64,000 bases of DNA, taken from assembly GCA_050181835.1 (NCBI GenBank), contig JBFXCU010000003.1, forward strand, positions 62,001 to 126,000. The letters are read 5' to 3'. Positions 52,426 to 60,428 of the stretch are shown in pieces; position 1 is the stretch's first letter, and every line of letters begins with the position of its first letter. Both the position numbers and the translations under genes were made by a program. The DNA comes from CAILZL01 sp050181835 (GTDB taxonomy: Bacteria; Pseudomonadota; Gammaproteobacteria; Steroidobacterales; Steroidobacteraceae). The notes under the pieces are model-generated. The model made no database searches, was not told the DNA's origin, and saw only the letters and a program-made list of their open reading frames with translations.

Positions 52426-53100
52426 ATGTCGATTCGAGATTGGCCAGAAGGCGAACGCCCACGCGAAAAGCTCCTGAAATCCGGTGCACAGACACTTAGC
52501 GAGGCCGAATTAATTGCCATTTTTTTGCGCACCGGCACCCGTGGTCGCAGCGCATTGGATGTAGCACGCGACTTATTACAGCAATTCGGCTCGGTTCGTG
52601 CCCTGCTCACCGCACCACAAGCGGCATTGTGCAAGGCACCTGGGCTAGGCGCGGCGCGCTACGCCACCCTGCAGGCGGTATTGGAATTGGCGCGGCGACA
52701 CTACTTGGAGCTAATGCAGTCCGGCCCGGCGTTGCTCAACCCACAAGCCACCCGCGATTATCTGCATATGCGTCTGCGGGATCTGCCGCACGAAGTATTT
52801 TGCTGCCTGTATCTGGATAACCGGCATCGCGTCATCGCCTTTGAAGAGTTATTTCGAGGCACAGTGGACGGTGCCAACGTGCATCCGCGTGAGGTTGTCA
52901 AACGCGCGCTGGCGCACAATGCCGCCGCCCTGATTCTGGCGCACAATCACCCTTCTGGCGTAGCCGAGCCCAGTCAGGCGGATGAATTAATTACCCGCCG
53001 CCTGAAAGAAGCCCTGAGCTTGGTGGATATTCGCGTACTGGATCACCTCATCGTCGGCGATGGCCGCTGTGAATCGTTTGCGGAACGCGGCTTGCTTTAA
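52426..53100 (+). CDS. radC: RadC family protein
   Basis: A 224-residue RadC/YeeS protein. An N-terminal helix-hairpin-helix-like part (about 10-90; SEAELIAIFLRTGTRGRSAL DVA) precedes a JAB/MPN-type domain with Glu in FEELFRGTVDGANVHPREV and the zinc motif LAHNHPSGVAEPSQADELI (H-x-H-x7-S-x2-D type). The family's role in repair is disputed. AGGAATC precedes the ATG at 52426. It sits just upstream of rpmB-rpmG, as in E. coli. Confidence 0.95.
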   Translation: MSIRDWPEGERPREKLLKSGAQTLSEAELIAIFLRTGTRGRSALDVARDLLQQFGSVRALLTAPQAALCKAPGLGAARYATLQAVLELARRHYLELMQSGPALLNPQATRDYLHMRLRDLPHEVFCCLYLDNRHRVIAFEELFRGTVDGANVHPREVVKRALAHNAAALILAHNHPSGVAEPSQADELITRRLKEALSLVDIRVLDHLIVGDGRCESFAERGLL

Positions 53101-53142
53101 AAAAATAAACGGCACCGTGATGGACAAATTCACCACCGCAGC

Positions 53143-53171
53143 TTGCCCAACCGGGGCGTCACTGGTATAAA
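53143..53171 (+). promoter_or_regulatory. Sigma-70 promoter of rpmB-rpmG
   Basis: TTGCCC (53143-53148), 17-base spacer, TATAAA (53166-53171), 56 bases before the rpmB ATG. The spacing is ideal and the -10 box strong. Confidence 0.65.
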
Positions 53172-53226
53172 GCGCGACTCATTTTGGCTTGGCACTGTTT
53201 ATTGTCAGGCACCCGAGGAAGTAGCC

Positions 53227-53463
53227 ATGTCAAGAATTTGCCAAGTCACCGGAAAGGGCCCCATGACCGGGAATACGGTATCGCACGCTAATAACCACAA
53301 GCGTCGCCGTTTTCTACCTAACCTGCATACCCTGCGCTTCTGGATGGAAAGCGAGCGCCGCTTTGTCAGCCTGCGCGTTTCCAACCATGGCCTGCGCACC
53401 ATTGAAAAGAAGGGTATCGAAGTAGTCGTGGCCGACCTGCGCGCCAGCGGCGTTCGGGTTTAA
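53227..53463 (+). CDS. rpmB: 50S ribosomal protein L28
   Basis: A 78-residue ribosomal protein: MSRICQVTGKGPMTGNTVSH ANNHKRRRF, then the basic RFWMESERRFVSLRVSNHGL. GAGGAAG precedes the ATG at 53227, which overrides the longer open frame. rpmG follows after 12 bases. The C-x2-C ... zinc pair of some L28 proteins is absent. Confidence 0.98.
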   Translation: MSRICQVTGKGPMTGNTVSHANNHKRRRFLPNLHTLRFWMESERRFVSLRVSNHGLRTIEKKGIEVVVADLRASGVRV

Positions 53464-53475
53464 GGGAGCAACAAC

Positions 53476-53631
53476 ATGCGTGACAAAATCAAACTAGTTT
53501 CTTCGGCTGGTACCGGCCATTTCTACACCACGACCAAGAATAAGCGTCTACATCCAGACAAGATGGAAGTAAGCAAATACGACCCCAAGGTCAAGAAGCA
53601 CGTGCCGTACAAGGAAGCCAAAATCAAGTAA
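53476..53631 (+). CDS. rpmG: 50S ribosomal protein L33
   Basis: A 51-residue protein, MRDKIKLVSSAGTGHFYTTT KNKRLHPDKMEVSKYDP and on, with no cysteines, so it is the zinc-free form. GGGAGCAACAAC supplies the ribosome-binding site. Ends at 53631, 20 bases before a strong terminator. Too short for usual ORF cut-offs. Confidence 0.98.
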   Translation: MRDKIKLVSSAGTGHFYTTTKNKRLHPDKMEVSKYDPKVKKHVPYKEAKIK

Positions 53632-53650
53632 TTGATATTACTGCTAATCC

Positions 53651-53688
53651 TGACAAAGCCCGCTGTAGCGGGCTTTGTCATTTATAAA
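53651..53688 (+). terminator. Intrinsic terminator of rpmB-rpmG
   Basis: TGACAAAGCCCGC (53651-53663), loop TGTA, GCGGGCTTTGTCA (53668-53680), then TTTATAA. A 13-base perfect stem. Confidence 0.9.
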
Positions 53689-53783
53689 CTTCGACAACGC
53701 GCGCCTGTCTTCAAGACCCGACGACTGGCCGCCTCGTCAAACCCCTCGCAAACTTCAGCAATTGTTATCCACCGGAATCCAAT

Positions 53784-54443
53784 ATGAACAAAACACTTGT
53801 CATCGCTACGCTGGCCGCGACGCTCCTCGGCTCCGCCTGCACCACCATTAACCCCTACACCGGCGAACAACAGACCTCCAAAGCCGCCAAGGGCGCGGCT
53901 ATTGGTGCGGGCGTCGGCATCGTTGCTGGCTTGCTGACTGGCGGCAATGATCTGCGAAATGCGGCCGTGGGCGCAGGGATTGGCGCCATCGCCGGTGGCG
54001 GCGTGGGTGCATACATGGATGTACAGGAAGCCAAATTACGCCAACAGGTGCAAGGCACCGGCGTGACCGTCAGCCGCAACGGTGACAACATTACCCTGAA
54101 CATGCCCGGCAGCATTACCTTTGCCACTAACAGCGCTGACCTCAATGCACAGTTCTATAGCGCACTGGATGGCGTAGACTTGGTGCTCAAGGAATACGAC
54201 AAGACCATGATCGAGATCGCCGGTCATACCGACAGCACCGGCAGCGCCGCACTAAACCAGTCTTTGTCCGAGCGCCGCGCCCAGTCGGTTGCCAGCTACC
54301 TGAGCAGCAAAGGCCTGGCCAGCACGCGCATACTGACCGTAGGCGCTGGGCCATCACATCCAATCGCCTCCAATGACACCGCCGCAGGTCGTCAGCAGAA
54401 CCGCCGCGTGGAATTGACCATCGTGCCGAACGTGGCCAAATAA
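53784..54443 (+). CDS. OmpA-family lipoprotein, YiaD-like
   Basis: A 219-residue outer-membrane lipoprotein. Lipobox LGSAC ends the signal (Cys at 19). A glycine-zipper region (about 33-75; GAAIGAGVGIVAGLL and AAVGAGIGAIAGGGVGAYMD) is followed by an OmpA C-terminal peptidoglycan-binding domain: ITFATNSADLN, EIAGHTDSTGS, LSERRAQSVASYL, GAGPSHPIASNDTAAGRQQN RRVEL. This is the YiaD arrangement. It stands just outside the IS91-marked island. Confidence 0.92.
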   Translation: MNKTLVIATLAATLLGSACTTINPYTGEQQTSKAAKGAAIGAGVGIVAGLLTGGNDLRNAAVGAGIGAIAGGGVGAYMDVQEAKLRQQVQGTGVTVSRNGDNITLNMPGSITFATNSADLNAQFYSALDGVDLVLKEYDKTMIEIAGHTDSTGSAALNQSLSERRAQSVASYLSSKGLASTRILTVGAGPSHPIASNDTAAGRQQNRRVELTIVPNVAK

Positions 54444-54474
54444 GCTCTGAATTTCATCAAGAAAAATGAAACCG

Positions 54475-54499
54475 AAGGCCAGCGCAAGCTGGCTTTTTT
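54475..54499 (+). terminator. Intrinsic terminator of the OmpA-like gene
   Basis: GCCAGC (54478-54483), tetraloop GCAA, GCTGGC (54488-54493), then TTTTTT, with A/T pairs extending the stem. 34 bases after the stop at 54443. Confidence 0.88.
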
Positions 54500-54573
54500 A
54501 CTTCCGTATGTGGCGGGCACTTCCTTAAGCTGAAACACGGTCGTTTCTTGCAAGTCGTTCTGTTGGGGGATTA

Positions 54574-54600
54574 GGAAGAATAAACGGGCTTTTTCAGGGA
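54574..54600. repeat. Partial IS91-type end, copy A
   Basis: GATTAGGAAGAATAAACGGG followed by CTTTTTC closely resembles the outer part of copy B (55215-55275), GATAGGAAGAGTAAACGCG then CTTTACC. It lies directly before the stop codon of the GlcG-like gene and marks the left edge of the island. Confidence 0.5.
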
Positions 54601-54603
54601 TGG

Positions 54604-55188
54604 TTATTTTAGGCGACTTTGAATTTTGTTGAGACCAATTAGTCCGCACTCATCATCGTGCCCACCGGGTTCGGCACCGCTGACACCGATTGCTCCGATT
54701 ACCTGATCCCCGACTTTAAGCAACAAGCCACCGTGGAAGGCCATCAAGTTGGGATCCGCCTTGATTTGGGCCGCGAATTCCGGATCCTGTTGCGCCTTAA
54801 CGACCAGAGACGTCGTTGAACTCTTCATAGCGACTGCAGTGTAGGCCTTGCGAATTGCCGTGTAGCCATGGCGAGGTTCGCTTCCATCTGGCAAATACAC
54901 GAGTATTGGTGCGCCAGCGGCATCGACGACTGCAATACCGAGCGGATATTGTTTACAGCCCTCCGCGATTGCCTCGGCAGCTTCGACCGCCAATGCGATA
55001 GCGGGGGCATGTGCGGCATTACGTGGCATCTGACCCAGCGGCGGCGGAGATGTTGGCAGGATACCGTCCAACGAACGACCGTGATCCCCCGGCAGGAGGT
55101 GGTTGCCGCTATCGGCCGCAAAGGCTGCGGATGCGCTCATGGCCACCACAGCGACGGCAGACAGGAGCAAAGGAATTGTACGTTTCAT
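54604..55188 (-). CDS. GlcG/HbpS-family exported protein
   Basis: A 194-residue periplasmic protein with a signal peptide (MKRTIPLLLSAVAVVAMSAS AAFA) and a GlcG/HbpS (DUF336) domain, about 65-190: ALAVEAAEAIAEGCKQYPLG, IAVVDAAGAPILVY, GYTAIRKAYTAVAMKSST, and LLLKVGDQVIGAIGVSGAEP GGHDDECG. HbpS in Streptomyces binds haem; elsewhere the family accompanies catabolic genes. The ATG at 55188 is where the signal begins. Lies inside the IS91-marked island. Confidence 0.87.
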   Translation of the reverse strand: MKRTIPLLLSAVAVVAMSASAAFAADSGNHLLPGDHGRSLDGILPTSPPPLGQMPRNAAHAPAIALAVEAAEAIAEGCKQYPLGIAVVDAAGAPILVYLPDGSEPRHGYTAIRKAYTAVAMKSSTTSLVVKAQQDPEFAAQIKADPNLMAFHGGLLLKVGDQVIGAIGVSGAEPGGHDDECGLIGLNKIQSRLK

Positions 55189-55214
55189 GAGAAGATGCAC
55201 CCTATGTATGTTGC

Positions 55215-55275
55215 GGGGATAGGAAGAGTAAACGCGCTTTACCGCAGAAGCCAGCCCAGCGCGCATGGCGTTCAA
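55215..55275. repeat. IS91-type terminal repeat, copy B
   Basis: The stretch from TAGGAAGAGTAAACGCG through CAGAAGCCAGCCCAGCGCGC to TTCAAGGTGGCCG recurs at 60375-60428 with few differences, in the same orientation 5.1 kb away. It joins directly to the C-terminal end of the transposase remnant on its right, so it is the end of that element. Confidence 0.7.
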
Positions 55276-55575
55276 GGTGGCCGCTTGCCTCGACCACTCA
55301 AAGTCACACTTGTGATCCAAGCTTGCTGTTCGGCGGCTAACACACAGTGAAAGCGTGAACGCCTTATTGTTTGTGTGGGCGGCCTAGGGCAATGAGATAC
55401 GTGATGGAGTGACCGCGCAACGTATCCATACAACGAGTTCATCATCCAGCCCCAGCTGCAGTAGTCATTCTCTGGATCACGCATCAATAGATCCCAACGT
55501 TCCAAGTAGCGGCCGATGCGCTGACTGCGGCGTTCGAGCAGGTGTTGCGGTTGTGCTGCGGTCGGTGCAGGTACA
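55276..55575 (-). pseudogene. IS91-family transposase, C-terminal remnant
   Basis: Broken pieces of an IS91-type (Y2/HUH) transposase in several frames: APTAAQPQHLLERRSQRIGR with LLMRDPENDY (about 55568-55461), then in another frame GHSITYLIALGRPHKQ, then RFHCVLAAEQQAWITSVTLS GRGKRPP, which resembles the family's C-terminal ...RFHGVFAPNS...VTPAxRGK. The N-terminal and HUH parts are missing. It runs straight into terminal repeat copy B. No longer functional. Confidence 0.75.
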
Positions 55576-55612
55576 CGGGCGTCTGCGATGCTTAATGACC
55601 GCCGGTTCACGA

Positions 55613-56401
55613 TCACTGGCCGGGCGGGCGGGTTCCATTACGGGTATAGCGGGTTTCCAGTGTCGGACCCTGGCCGCAGACATATTCTTCTATCCGTAGA
55701 TTGGGCCTGTGTGTCAGCTCTTGGCGAACCGACCAAGGGCGCGTATACATCATCGGATCGGTAATGCTGCTAACAACTTCCAGACGGGTGCCTTGACCGA
55801 TCACACGCAGGGTTCGGGTCATACTCAGCTGGTCACTGTGCGGCAGTCCGCTGTCATCCAGAAAGGTACTGTCATTAAAACCCGTTGTGGTGATCACGAT
55901 ACCGTCGCGCGTCCACGCTCCAACCGAATTCCCCATGAAGCCCGGATCGAGCTCGAGATCGGGTTGCTCATCCAGATATACAATCTCGAAAACATGATTC
56001 TGTTCGTACATCAATACGAATAGATTGCCACGCTGGATCAATTGCAGTGGATACGGTTGCTGTAGCAGGCGCAGCGGACCATAGGGCAGGCAAGCGGACA
56101 AATCATTACGATCTGTTTTTTTGCCGTCCCGTTCGCGCAACACCGCCGCATTTTTCGCAAACGCAGCCTTGCCAGCGGCCGTCAGCGGGATGGCGCTGCC
56201 AGCTACAGGTTTTAACGGCGCATGTGGCGCATCAGTCATCCAGACACCCGTCAGACCAGTAACCGGCATCGCCGCCAGTGCAGTGCTTCCAGCGACCATC
56301 ATCCAGAGCACCGCTAAGACGCCTGCTTGCTTCATCCGGCACAGCTGCGGGGCGACCCCGGCGAACGGTCGACGTTTCTGCAACTCATTAATCCCGGTCA
56401 T
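55613..56401 (-). CDS. Exported hypothetical protein of the island
   Basis: A 262-residue predicted periplasmic protein; a signal-like helix QAGVLAVLWMMVAGSTALAA lies after a basic n-region. The mature part has PYGPLRLLQQPYPLQLIQRG, LMYEQNHVFEIVYLDEQPD, VITTTGFNDSTFLDDSGLPH, and two cysteines. The order (YEQxxxxxxIYLD ... W-x-DG-x-x-V-x-TTGFN ... LPHS) is shared with the gene at 56948, so they are distant paralogues. Function unknown. The ATG at 56401 has GGAG upstream; 56440 is also open. Part of a three-gene minus-strand run. Confidence 0.75.
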   Translation of the reverse strand: MTGINELQKRRPFAGVAPQLCRMKQAGVLAVLWMMVAGSTALAAMPVTGLTGVWMTDAPHAPLKPVAGSAIPLTAAGKAAFAKNAAVLRERDGKKTDRNDLSACLPYGPLRLLQQPYPLQLIQRGNLFVLMYEQNHVFEIVYLDEQPDLELDPGFMGNSVGAWTRDGIVITTTGFNDSTFLDDSGLPHSDQLSMTRTLRVIGQGTRLEVVSSITDPMMYTRPWSVRQELTHRPNLRIEEYVCGQGPTLETRYTRNGTRPPGQ

Positions 56402-56478
56402 GCTCCAGTCTCCAGTATTGCGCGCCTTAAACGGATTCATTGCTTCAGAGCCTATTCACGGTCTCAAGACGGTACCCA

Positions 56479-56883
56479 TTAATCCTTGTGTACGGTGCCA
56501 CCTTTAACGACCTTTTTCATGCTGATCTCACTGCCATCCTGCATCGTCACTGAATTAAGGGCACCAAAGTTTGGTTTCGAGCGATCCAGAAAGTAGTTCA
56601 CTTTGACCTTGTCCCCGGGTTTGAAGGACAGCCGGGTCACGCCGGCACGCGCCAGCGCGCCGGGGGGATAAGTCTCAAACTGCCATTCAACCGGGCCACT
56701 GCTATCGGCTACCTCGATCACGAGAAAGGAGTGGGGATTGGTCCATTGCCATTCCTTCACTGAGCCCTGCAACAGCAGCTCCTGGGTTTTATCGACCATC
56801 GCAAATGAATGGTGGGCCAGCAGGGGCGCTGAGGCCAGCAACAGGGTCACCAGTCCCATTCGGGCAGCAGTCAGTACCTTCAT
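56479..56883 (-). CDS. DUF6152 family exported protein
   Basis: A 134-residue periplasmic protein. The signal peptide ends LLASAPLLA, and the mature protein begins HHSFAMVDK, the DUF6152 signature. GSVKEWQWTNPHSFLVIEV, EWQFETYPPGALARAGVTRL and FKPGDKVKVNYF follow. Function is unknown; in other genomes these genes sit with the two larger exported proteins seen here. The ATG at 56883 is used. Confidence 0.88.
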   Translation of the reverse strand: MKVLTAARMGLVTLLLASAPLLAHHSFAMVDKTQELLLQGSVKEWQWTNPHSFLVIEVADSSGPVEWQFETYPPGALARAGVTRLSFKPGDKVKVNYFLDRSKPNFGALNSVTMQDGSEISMKKVVKGGTVHKD

Positions 56884-56947
56884 CACAGTGTCGCTCCAAT
56901 CATATTGTTTAATAACTCAAGCTTGCAGATCGAGAGTATTAGTCTGA

Positions 56948-57754
56948 TTAACCGGGACCCCAGTCCACCGGCCAGAATGGCATGGGTTTCGGCAGATTCT
57001 GGTTGTTCTCAGCACATTGGTAATCCCTGAGCTTCGTATCATCGGGCTGCCGGTCAAATTTCATGACAATGTCAAAACTCTTGGTGAACGCACCGGGATC
57101 ATCAATAGTGACACGGTCTTCCATCTGCATACCCCCCGGCAGTAGACGCAAGCGATGCACCAGATGCAGCTGCGTCGTAGTGTAGACGGCGTGTGGCAAC
57201 GGCACCTTGCCATTGAATCCCGTCACATCCACCACCAAGGTGTCGCCGTCCCAATGCGCAATGGCATCGCCCATCCAAGTGGGTTTCAGGTCGGCAGGAT
57301 GTTTGTCTGCGAACCGGAAAATATCAAAGCGATTGTATTCCTCGAAAAGGATCGTCACCTGCGCGTCCGTTTCGATGATTCGGAACGGATCAAACCCGCG
57401 AAGATTCTTGAGAGTGCCGTCGTACAGACAACGCTGACCATTACTGGCCCCCATGGCCTGATCGAAAAACCATGCTGCATGCATGGCCGCATTCCATGGC
57501 TGCATCGGAATCGGGCCGCCCTGCGCAGGCGCTACCGGCTCCGGGTGGCCGTCAATGATGCGGCCCGTGAACATGCCATTCTCCGGCACGGTGAGCCAGA
57601 CGCCATCAAGATTGTGCCCCTGTGGGGTCACCTGCGCCGCTGCGCCGCACGTCACGAACAGAGCAGTGGCAATTGCCACGAAACCACCTACCAAGCGAAG
57701 CCATGAACATAGGCCTTCCGTTACGGGATAGTCCGGTGTTGTTGCTGTATGCAT
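56948..57754 (-). CDS. Exported hypothetical protein, paralogue of the 55613 gene
   Basis: A 268-residue predicted exported protein with a signal-like helix (about 17-40, LVGGFVAIATALFVTCGAAA). The mature part shows MQPWNAAMHAAWFFDQAMGA, ILFEEYNRFDIFRFADKHPA, GDAIAHWDGDTLVVDVTGFN and VHRLRLLPGGMQMEDRVTID D. The HWDGDTLVVDVTGFN element links it to the 55613 product. The frame is open to 58150, but that part is antisense to the SnoaL gene, so MHTATTPDYP at 57754 is taken as start. Function unknown. Confidence 0.75.
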   Translation of the reverse strand: MHTATTPDYPVTEGLCSWLRLVGGFVAIATALFVTCGAAAQVTPQGHNLDGVWLTVPENGMFTGRIIDGHPEPVAPAQGGPIPMQPWNAAMHAAWFFDQAMGASNGQRCLYDGTLKNLRGFDPFRIIETDAQVTILFEEYNRFDIFRFADKHPADLKPTWMGDAIAHWDGDTLVVDVTGFNGKVPLPHAVYTTTQLHLVHRLRLLPGGMQMEDRVTIDDPGAFTKSFDIVMKFDRQPDDTKLRDYQCAENNQNLPKPMPFWPVDWGPG

Positions 57755-57998
57755 ATGTATCTTTCCCATCTGCTGCATTCCCCGACCCGCATTGCACGCT
57801 CGACCAGCGCTGCCGGAGGTACTGAACCCCGCGCAACTGACGGCCCATTGCGGACGTGCTACCCTGCGGCAAAATATTGTTCTGATTCTGTTGGCAGTTG
57901 CATCATCGTAAGAGCAGACGCCACAAGAATGCAACTGCACCGGATCGACATCGAGCTGACAGCGTTGGTCCAATAATCTATCCAGGGGGAAATCCAGC

Positions 57999-58748
57999 AT
58001 GAAGCGCACATTCACACTACCAATGACCGCCGTGATATGTGTCATGGCGTCCATCACGGCCAGCAATGCCCTCACGGCCGACATTGCACATCCCAAACTC
58101 ACGCTGGAGCAAAAAGTTGATCGTCTCAACGCAGTCAATGACGTCAACAATCTGATGGGCAGTTATTCCTTCCTGAGCACAGGAAACAAGTTTGCCGAAG
58201 TTGTAAATTTGTTTGCCCTGAAAACGCCCGGCGTGCGGGCTGAAATTTTCTGGGGAGCCTACAACGGCCCGGAAGGCATCAAGCGACTCTTTACCGGCTT
58301 CATTGCCAACGCGAATGGCGACGGTATAGGCCGCCTGTTAGTTCATACCATGACCACGCCCATCATTGTCGTTGCGGGTGACGGTAAAACAGCAAAAGGC
58401 GTCTGGGTGTCACCTGGTTTTGAAACCATGCCGCTGGGCGCTGGCCAACCCGAAGCCAAGTGGTCATGGATCAAATACGCTGCTGATTTCATCAGGGAAG
58501 AGGGTGCCTGGAAGATATGGCATCTGCGTGCTTATGGTTTGTTCAGCGCCAGACCGGGCGAAACCTGGGCCAACAATTCGTTTGATCGTGAAGCCATGAT
58601 CAACTTCGGCAAGAATCTACCGGAGCAATTCCGTGCGGATAGTCCACCCACCACTCCGCTGTGGAAATACCGCCTTGATGTGGCAGCCGAACTGGTTCCG
58701 GACATTCCTCGCCCCTATCAAACGTTTGATCCCAAAACGGCATATTGA
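57999..58748 (+). CDS. Exported SnoaL/NTF2-like protein
   Basis: A 249-residue protein with a signal peptide (about 1-27) and an NTF2-like (SnoaL_4 type) domain: LEQKVDRLNAVNDVNNLMGS YSFL, EVVNLFALKTPGVRAEIFWG, GPEGIKRLFTGFI, VVAGDGKTAKGVWVSPGFET and WKIWHLRAYGLF. Such domains bind small hydrophobic molecules; some are isomerases or dehydratases. Divergent from the 56948 gene. Its 3' end abuts an IS91 transposase remnant. Confidence 0.85.
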   Translation: MKRTFTLPMTAVICVMASITASNALTADIAHPKLTLEQKVDRLNAVNDVNNLMGSYSFLSTGNKFAEVVNLFALKTPGVRAEIFWGAYNGPEGIKRLFTGFIANANGDGIGRLLVHTMTTPIIVVAGDGKTAKGVWVSPGFETMPLGAGQPEAKWSWIKYAADFIREEGAWKIWHLRAYGLFSARPGETWANNSFDREAMINFGKNLPEQFRADSPPTTPLWKYRLDVAAELVPDIPRPYQTFDPKTAY

Positions 58749-59045
58749 CAGTGTCCAGCCCCAGTTGCAGATAGTCATTCTCTGGATCACGCATCAATAG
58801 ACCCTGACGTTCCAATCGGTAGCGGCCAATGCGCTGACTGCGGCGTTCAAATAGATGTTGCAGTTGGGCTGCGGTCGGTGCGTGTATACGGCGAAACGTG
58901 AGCACTAGCGCAGCTTGCTGCCGGTCACATGCACGCCATCCAGAAACAGTACGTGTAAATGCCCCTTGAGGTTGAGCGCGATCAAACCGCTGGATCAAGG
59001 TCACGGCACCCGGTTGGGCCGTTGTGCGCGTCAAATTGCCTATTA
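58749..59045 (-). pseudogene. IS91-family transposase, internal remnant
   Basis: A frameshifted internal piece of an IS91-type HUH transposase, on the minus strand: TTAQPGAVTLIQRF in one frame, then ALNLKGHLHVLFLDGVHVTG in another, which carries the HUH metal motif as HLH, then back to APTAAQLQHLFERRSQRIGR and LERQGLLMRDPENDYLQL. It is cut off at its C-terminal side exactly where the SnoaL gene ends. Non-functional. The 55276 remnant carries the same central segment, so two copies existed. Confidence 0.8.
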
Positions 59046-59185
59046 GCGCATTGGCAATCTGGGCAGCACTTCATCCACCACTCGCTGGTCTGAGCGGAAC
59101 AGGGCGCGTATTCTTTAACATCCACTCAGCAGCTCAGATCAGTCGAAACTATTAATGCAGGTTGTCGAGTCAGAGGAGAACAATC
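59046..59185. other. Leader of the Tat-exported epimerase gene
   Basis: 140 bases between the IS91 remnant and the epimerase gene. It may continue degenerate transposase sequence on the minus strand. AGGAGA at 59174-59179 is the ribosome-binding site of the next gene. No promoter could be placed. Confidence 0.35.
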
Positions 59186-60376
59186 ATGGCTAATCGTCGC
59201 GAGTTTTTGCACCAGGCTGCTATTGCGGGTAGCGGTGTTGCGCTGGGCGTCAATCCCTTACACCAGGCACAGGGCGCTACGGCGGCAAAAAAGGGAACAG
59301 CTAGAGCAGCCGCTGCGCTGCGTGTGCTCATCCTCGGTGGTACCGGTTTCATCGGTCCGCATTTTGTGCAAGCGGCGCTGGAACGTGGACACAAAGTAGC
59401 GGTCTTTAATCGTGGCAAAGCGAACGTCGATCTGCCCGCCGGGGTAGAGAAGCTGGTCGGTGACCGCAACGGGCAGCTTGAGTCGATCATGGGCCGCGAC
59501 TGGGATGCGGTATTCGACTTGGGTACCTTCGTACCCAACTGGGTGCGCACTGTAGGTGAAGCGCTCCAAGGCCGTGTGGGTCACTATACTTTTGTTTCGA
59601 CCTCCCGCGTTTATGGTGATAAAGCAGTCAGTGGCACGGACGAGACCGCGAAGATCCTTGAATACCAGGGCGACACAGACCCTTTCTCGCTAACCGGCAG
59701 CCCGCCCGGTTACATGGTGGGAATGAGCGATGGCTACAGCGCGTATGGCGCTCTCAAGGTTCTGGCTGAACGGGAGGCCGAACGGCAATTTCCAGGCAAA
59801 GCCCTGATCTTGCGCCCCGGCACCATCATTGGTCCCCGTGACGATATGTTTTCATACTGGGTGTCGCGTCTCGACAAAGGCGGCGAAGTACTGGCTCCCG
59901 GTAACCCGCTCAATCCCCAGCAGTTAGTCGATGCGCGTGATTTTGCCGAGTGGGCGGTACGCGCAGCGGAGTCGAGAGTGGCAGGAATTTTTAACGCTCA
60001 GGGGAACGTCATCGGCACTGCAGAAGTATTCGGTGCCATACGCGGCGCGCAGACGTCAGTGAGCGAGCTGATCTGGGTGCCGGAAGACTGGTTGCTGGTC
60101 AACCATGTTCAGCGCAACGAACTGCCGGGATGGTTTCTGTCCAGTGAGGATGGCCGCAAACGGTTAAGCAATGCCAAGGCGCGCGCGGCGGGATTGACCT
60201 TCCGTCCGCTATGCGCCACCTTTGCCGATACCCTTGACTGGCTCAGGTCGCAGCCCGCTCCGGGCGTGAAACTGCTCGCATGGAGTCTGGAGCGTGAGCA
60301 ACAGGTGCTGGCTGCCTGGCGCGTGGATCGCGCTGCATGGGGAAAGGCCGCAGTGGCAGGTTGTGAAAAACGATAA
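59186..60376 (+). CDS. Tat-exported NAD-dependent epimerase/dehydratase
   Basis: A 396-residue extended short-chain dehydrogenase. It starts MANRREFLHQAAIAGSGVAL, a twin-arginine signal (NRREFL), so the folded, cofactor-loaded enzyme would be exported. The Rossmann loop is ILGGTGFIGPHFV (G-x-x-G-x-x-G) near 50; the catalytic region has VSTSRVYGD and a possible Tyr-x3-Lys in YSAYGALKVLAE. LRPGTIIGPRDD and VDARDFAEWAVRAAE are sugar-epimerase-like. The substrate is unknown. The ATG at 59186 has AGGAGA upstream. Ends inside terminal repeat copy C. Confidence 0.87.
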   Translation: MANRREFLHQAAIAGSGVALGVNPLHQAQGATAAKKGTARAAAALRVLILGGTGFIGPHFVQAALERGHKVAVFNRGKANVDLPAGVEKLVGDRNGQLESIMGRDWDAVFDLGTFVPNWVRTVGEALQGRVGHYTFVSTSRVYGDKAVSGTDETAKILEYQGDTDPFSLTGSPPGYMVGMSDGYSAYGALKVLAEREAERQFPGKALILRPGTIIGPRDDMFSYWVSRLDKGGEVLAPGNPLNPQQLVDARDFAEWAVRAAESRVAGIFNAQGNVIGTAEVFGAIRGAQTSVSELIWVPEDWLLVNHVQRNELPGWFLSSEDGRKRLSNAKARAAGLTFRPLCATFADTLDWLRSQPAPGVKLLAWSLEREQQVLAAWRVDRAAWGKAAVAGCEKR

Positions 60377-60428
60377 ATGCGCTTTTCCACAGAAGCCAGC
60401 CCAGCGCGCGTGGCGCTCAAGGTGGCCG
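60369..60428. repeat. IS91-type terminal repeat, copy C
   Basis: TGCGCTTTTCCACAGAAGCC then AGCCCAGCGCGCGTGGCGC and TCAAGGTGGCCG match copy B (55215-55275) with a few substitutions in the same orientation. The outer TAGGAAGAGTAAA part is replaced by the end of the epimerase gene. It marks the right edge of the island. Confidence 0.65.

Noticed and set aside
57755..58150. N-terminal extension of the 56948 gene
   Set aside because: It runs antisense through the start of the SnoaL gene and would bury the signal peptide; the start at 57754 is better.
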